Source of the DNA: Lineus longissimus
Taxonomy: Eukaryota; Nemertea; Pilidiophora; Heteronemertea; Lineidae
Direction of reading: 5' to 3'
NCBI RefSeq assembly: GCF_910592395.1
Contig: NC_088318.1
Span: 4,216,001-4,280,000, forward strand
Length of the DNA: 64,000 bases
This document shows positions 59,894-64,000 of the stretch, piece after piece (the stretch's first letter is position 1; each line of letters opens with the position of its first letter). The position numbers and the translations under genes are program-made. The notes below the pieces were generated by a model, which was not told the DNA's origin, did no database searches, and was given only the letters and a program-made list of their open reading frames with translations.

Positions 59894-60085
59894 CTATCAG
59901 CTTGAGACACCAAGCAGGTCTCTTTGTCCAACTTGCCGTACTCTTCCGTATCGGTACTCTGGAGACTGTCGAGTTGTTGAGCCGATTGAGCAGCTCATCA
60001 GAAATCTACTGAAAGGTTTCAGGATTGACTGGGAGAGAGACAAGGTTGTGAAGATGGCCAATACCCTCTACCGAGCTGGCAGTCC

Positions 60086-60209
60086 TTGGTTGTCTAGGGT
60101 AGACCGAAAATGCAGACCAAATATTCCCAAGGCGTCTGAAGAGGAATTTGGTTGTTATTTGAGTACCAGTTATAATACTCAAGTGATCTTGATTAGACAA
60201 CCAAGGAAC
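60086..60209. repeat. 14-bp perfect inverted repeat
   Basis: TCCTTGGTTGTCTA (60,086-60,099) and TAGACAACCAAGGA (60,196-60,209) enclose about 96 bp with no recognised content. It could be the ends of a small foldback element. Confidence 0.6.
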
Positions 60210-60391
60210 AACATGGTTTGAATTGAGCATTTCCCATCAAATTAAAACCACACAGTACTTTGTTGCATCACTAAGAACCACTGCGATTCCAGTACAACCA
60301 TTGATATCCAGTGACTAAGACCAAGAAAAACATATTTTCAAAAAATTGGCAGTTTATTGCATGATATTTACAGACAAACGTTCATCCGATG

Positions 60392-63300
60392 TTATCTCCC
60401 TAAGAATCCCACTCTTCGCTTGCTTGGGCCAAGTTTTTCATCGGCTGCCAACACTTCATGAAGCTTTTCATTAAGATGTTGTCCGACACGCTTCCCTGAC
60501 TGAAAAACAACGTGGAACATTGTTAGAAATGTTATCCCGTTCAACAAATTGGATACACCACAATTGAATAATACACCAAAATTGAATAATACACCACAAT
60601 TGAATAATACACCACAATTGAATAATACACCACAACTGAATAATACACCACTTTTTTGCAATATGCAATGTGCAACTGACAGTTGCAACTGACGGTTTTT
60701 TGCAATGTGCAACTGACGGTCAGTCCTGGTTATAGTATTTCTAACCTGAACATATGTACATTTACATGACGTTTGAATACAAGGTAAATGTAAGCACCGC
60801 AGAAGTTAAGGTGAGTAGAACTTTTTTTAGTAGCAACTTGTTAAGACTGATGTGTTTCACCTCAAGTATATACACAGGAGTGCACAACTCATTGATAACT
60901 AGAACTATAAGAGGTGGCAATTTAGTTTGAACAGATGCTTGAAATGGAAAATGATTCCTGATGCATTCACTGCTTTAACTCTTTTTTTCAGTAGCACACA
61001 AGGTGTACCCATAATCCAGCTTTTACGAGTGACGACAGAGTGATGATATGGCCCACAACTATAGTGTTTACGTACCTCCATCATTTCAAGTAGACTCTCG
61101 GGGTCCAGACTGCCGCTGCCAGCCTTCTTCAAAGCTGTCACTCTCCCTTTTTCAGTCACACCCATCATTAGCGTTGCTAAGCAACACGCCTCCTCCTCCA
61201 TGGTGGCATCGACTATCTGGGAATGTCCAATCTGGAAAGGGAAGTGTTAGCATGGTAAATACATTTTCAATTGAGGTAAAGTAGGTTGTCCTGAGATAAA
61301 GCGTAACATGAAGAGTCCTCGCATCTCGGCAAAATTCAAAATAACAATAAATATGCTGAATGACTGACTGACTCAACTTTCAAGCGCAATGGAGACTGAA
61401 AGTCCCAAACGACCTTGAATCCTTGACCTATAAGTACACCTGAATGCAGGTCACTAATGAAAGGGGACTTTACCTTGCTAATTGTGACAACACAGGGAGA
61501 ATTTTGAACATCCAGCCTCTTGCAGTCGTATGGGTCGTCAGAAATCTCTAACTCGGTTTCATTTCCTTCTCCCCGACTCACAGTCACTGTTGGAATTCTG
61601 TCAAAAGCAATAGATATAGACATTCTCTTGCAAACAGGGTCTACAACATGACTCCTTCTTACGCATGTTTCGTAAGGAAGTAAGTATGTTTCGAGTGAAA
61701 TGGCTTGAGAGGTCAGGACGGTTCAAGGATGGAGTCACATTTGTTCTTGATTCTACTGTGACAGTGTGCGCACTGCACTCGGGGAGCTGGGGAGCTTAAT
61801 CCCCAGGGTCCTCCTCCTCCAAGGCAAAATGAGCCATTTTGCACATTGATATTTATGGAAAACCCTATTATACTGACACTTACTTTGTGTTGAAAATTGC
61901 AGCTTTGACTGCGATGGAAGACGCATCGAAGAGGTTTCCACCACATTCCAAAAGCTGTAAGCAAAATCGAACGACATGAAGAATTCATACCCGTTTGTGT
62001 CTATGTCTATCAATGACACTTGTGGGAAAATAAACTTTAAGTAAATTACACTTGTGATTCACATTTATGGGTTTGGTGATAAAAATACAGATATAGGGTA
62101 CATTCAGTTCTGTTATCAATCATCATGGCAAAAACTCGATACTTAAATCAAAGTAAGTTTGAAGTAATGACTTTACGATCATGATCAATGTTGAAAGTTA
62201 ATGAGCAATGCAATAAACCAGTTAAAGGGGCAACTTGGGCAAGGATTTTTGGACATACCCAGTAGCTTGCAAATTTCGGGTAAACCTATAGTTACATATT
62301 ATTCAAGCGCTGCTGTTCATTGTGATTGAGTGTTTATTTAATGATCTTGTTCAGAGAAGAAATGGCCCGGCTGAAAATCCAACGTCTGCCATGCCAAATT
62401 TGTCCCTTTAAAGGGTAACTCGTGTCAAATTTCACCATGTAATGTTTTAGCTGTTTTTGACAAATGACTACGTCACTTTCTCATAAATCGGTAAAGTTTT
62501 CGAATCGAAATGCACATTTTCTAGAAATTGATGGTTTAATCCCGCCTGGACGGCTCGCTTCGATGCCGTCGAAATTGTGCTACGCCGACGACGTTTTCGT
62601 TGATGACGTCACAACATGAACATTTTCGCGGTCGCGGTGGTTTACATTCAGCGATTTTATAATAAATCTAATCAAAAATGGAAAATTTGAGCTTTACATT
62701 TGTGATCAACAATTAAAAACGGACGTATTTCCGCAAAGTTGTAAATCACATCATAGTATCACTTTAAGACTTTGACTTACCACCACATCAATATAGAGCA
62801 CCCAGCACTGTTCCCCGGGTATAATACACAGAGATTTCAGATCGAGAACATCAGAACTCTCATAAGCTCGCATTAGTACACTGGTGATTTCAGTGGCCAG
62901 CGTCTCACCACCACGACCCTCAAATTCTGGTGTGGCATTCGCTGAACTGAAAGTCAAATGCAGAAATGGTGAAAATATTTCACAGTTCCCAGAACAGGAC
63001 AGAAGGACTTTACAGTGGTTGTTGCTTACTGGTAGTGCTACAATTTAGTACAAATACAAAGTTCTTTATCCTGTAGTTAAGTGGCCTGGAGTACATAGGT
63101 GCTACAATTTAGTACAAATACAAAGTTCTTTATCCTGTAGTTAAGTGGCCTGGAGTACATAGGTGTACTGCTGGAGTGCAGTCATAAAACGACTAAAAGT
63201 ATTCATGTCTAAATGTCCGGCTATCTCTGGATCTCTATCAAGGCATTGTATAAGAATTTTTTTAGGATAAATAAGTTTCATTTTAGAGTGACAACGTCAC

Positions 63301-63838
63301 AAGTGCAAGTCAATTTATGTTAAATTTGTGATGTCTTCAGCTGATGCAGTTGTCATTATACTTGCACAGGCCTTGAAAATTTACACAATTGGCTGCTCCA
63401 TCCGTATTTCATTTACTTGGGGTGAAAAACAAACTGCTCAGTATATATCCAACTCACCAATCAAGAAAGAATTCCAGTTTGCCCTCATGTGGTCTTTCTG
63501 GAGATGGCACACCAATGTCTGCCTTGATACCCACAAGGATGTCTGTGTTCAACTGAAATGAATATGGTCCCTTTTAATTATTTAAGATACAATTTATTCA
63601 AGAATTAGTTACCTGGATTAATAACTGCTACGTTATATACCTGTGGGAACATTGTCTCAAATAAATGGCTAAATTTTATCACATCAAAGGGAGAGCACCA
63701 GACTGACCAGTATTTACATGGGATCCTGTCGCTTACCAGTTTTAATCTAGCAGATCCATTTGTGTTTGAAACAACATCTGTCTCCAATTCCATACATCTG
63801 TAATCTTCACATCCTCTACCATCCAATCTCAAATTGTC
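60392..63838 (-). CDS. EXOSC7: Exosome complex component RRP42 (EXOSC7), first exon outside window
   Basis: RNase PH-fold subunit of the hexameric ring of the RNA exosome, in nucleus and cytoplasm; it is structural, the animal ring being catalytically inert (family knowledge). Seven exons join in phase, 273 residues plus TAA at 60,392: 63,838-63,737; 63,552-63,458; 62,946-62,781; 61,954-61,884; 61,597-61,474; 61,231-61,076; 60,499-60,392. Diagnostic motifs: LRLDGRGCEDYR, DVVSNTNGSARLKL, ATPEFEGRGGE, CWVLYIDVV, LLECGGNLFDASSIAVKAA, ISDDPYDCKRLDV, MEEEACCLATLMMGVTEKG, GSLDPESLLEMME and the C terminus GPSKRRVGFLGR. The usual N terminus of about 20 residues with the start codon is missing and should lie beyond 64,000. 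Frame and length (vertebrate proteins about 290) indicate an intact gene. Confidence 0.95.
60549..60656 (+). repeat. 18-bp minisatellite
   Basis: Six copies of ACACCACAATTGAATAAT, starting about 50 bp below the acceptor of the last EXOSC7 exon, within the last intron. Confidence 0.9.
62407..62767 (+). mobile_element. 361-bp TTTAAA-ended MITE, copy in EXOSC7
   Basis: Inverted copy of the element at 41,119-41,456: ends TTTAAAGGGTAACTCGTG and CATCATAGTATCACTTTAA. It holds an additional GC-rich stretch (CGTCGAAATTGTGCTACGCC) absent from the RARS2 copy. Its right end lies 13 bp from the donor side of EXOSC7 exon 62,946-62,781. Confidence 0.85.
63035..63162 (+). repeat. 64-bp tandem duplication
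   Basis: GTGCTACAATTTAGTACAAA ... CCTGGAGTACATAG is present twice, exactly 64 bp apart, in an EXOSC7 intron. Both copies look identical, so the duplication is recent or an assembly duplication. Confidence 0.95.
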
Positions 63839-64000
63839 CTGGAAATAAAAAGAAAGTTGAGGTGCATGAATTAGAGGGACGTCTGGGGCGTGGGATTTAC
63901 CCTGGTAAAAATGGTGCCCTTCAGATGCATTGTAGTGGTCAGAAGAAAGCACTCAATCAGAGCGTCACAATCAACCGATTCTTGGAATTTCAACATTGTA

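Noticed and set aside
63841-64000. Open frame at the right edge as EXOSC7 exon 1
   Set aside because: The frame (KFQESVDCDALIECFLL...) does not resemble the conserved EXOSC7 N terminus and ends in an unconvincing donor, so the first exon is more likely beyond the window.

Overview
The window looks like nuclear DNA from a bilaterian animal, most likely a marine invertebrate. The genes have many small exons with GT-AG introns. They encode animal proteins: a mitochondrial arginyl-tRNA synthetase, an exosome ring subunit, an LDLa-type membrane receptor and a rhodopsin-class GPCR. Everything between them is AT-rich and crowded with TIR elements, tRNA-derived SINEs, non-LTR retroelements and minisatellites. 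I cannot name the phylum or species from sequence alone. Nothing looks prokaryotic. Exons were found by translating both strands and matching splice sites and codon phases by eye, with no database search.

Left part (1-25,000): no complete gene is recognisable. There is one weak minus-strand exon resembling the first macroglobulin domain of CD109/TEP proteins (about 5,781-5,931). Around it lie repeats: a 302-bp tandem element ending in (CGA)n (5,975-7,595), a 550-bp imperfect palindrome (8,945-9,495), a foldback element (15,329-15,546), a 1,543-bp solo-LTR-like insertion with a 4-bp target duplication (17,786-19,328), and TIR elements at 11,255, 19,381 and 21,524. At 23,243-25,472 there are two minus-strand exons of an unidentified intracellular protein with a polyproline run and an RVRF motif.

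Middle (28,244-47,750): a single-exon adenosine-receptor-like GPCR on the plus strand is followed by a 32-bp hairpin-bearing minisatellite. Then comes the minus-strand RARS2 gene, with 16 exons reconstructed in phase over 15 kb. Its introns hold a six-copy 213-bp array, three SINEs, a Penelope-like GIY-YIG remnant, several MITEs, and a nearly full-length CR1/L2-type LINE inserted into a copy of the 302-bp repeat.

Right part (49,861-64,000): a plus-strand LDLRAD-like single-pass receptor has nine coding exons with consistent phases, an LDLa module, a TM helix, and PPxY and LPxY motifs in the tail. It is followed by a 63-copy 46-bp satellite. The minus-strand EXOSC7 (RRP42) gene has seven exons here and its first exon lies beyond the right edge. 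RARS2 and the LDLRAD-like gene are divergent. GPCR/RARS2 and LDLRAD/EXOSC7 are convergent pairs, and both convergent spacers are occupied by large tandem arrays. The genes look like unrelated housekeeping and signalling neighbours rather than a functional cluster.
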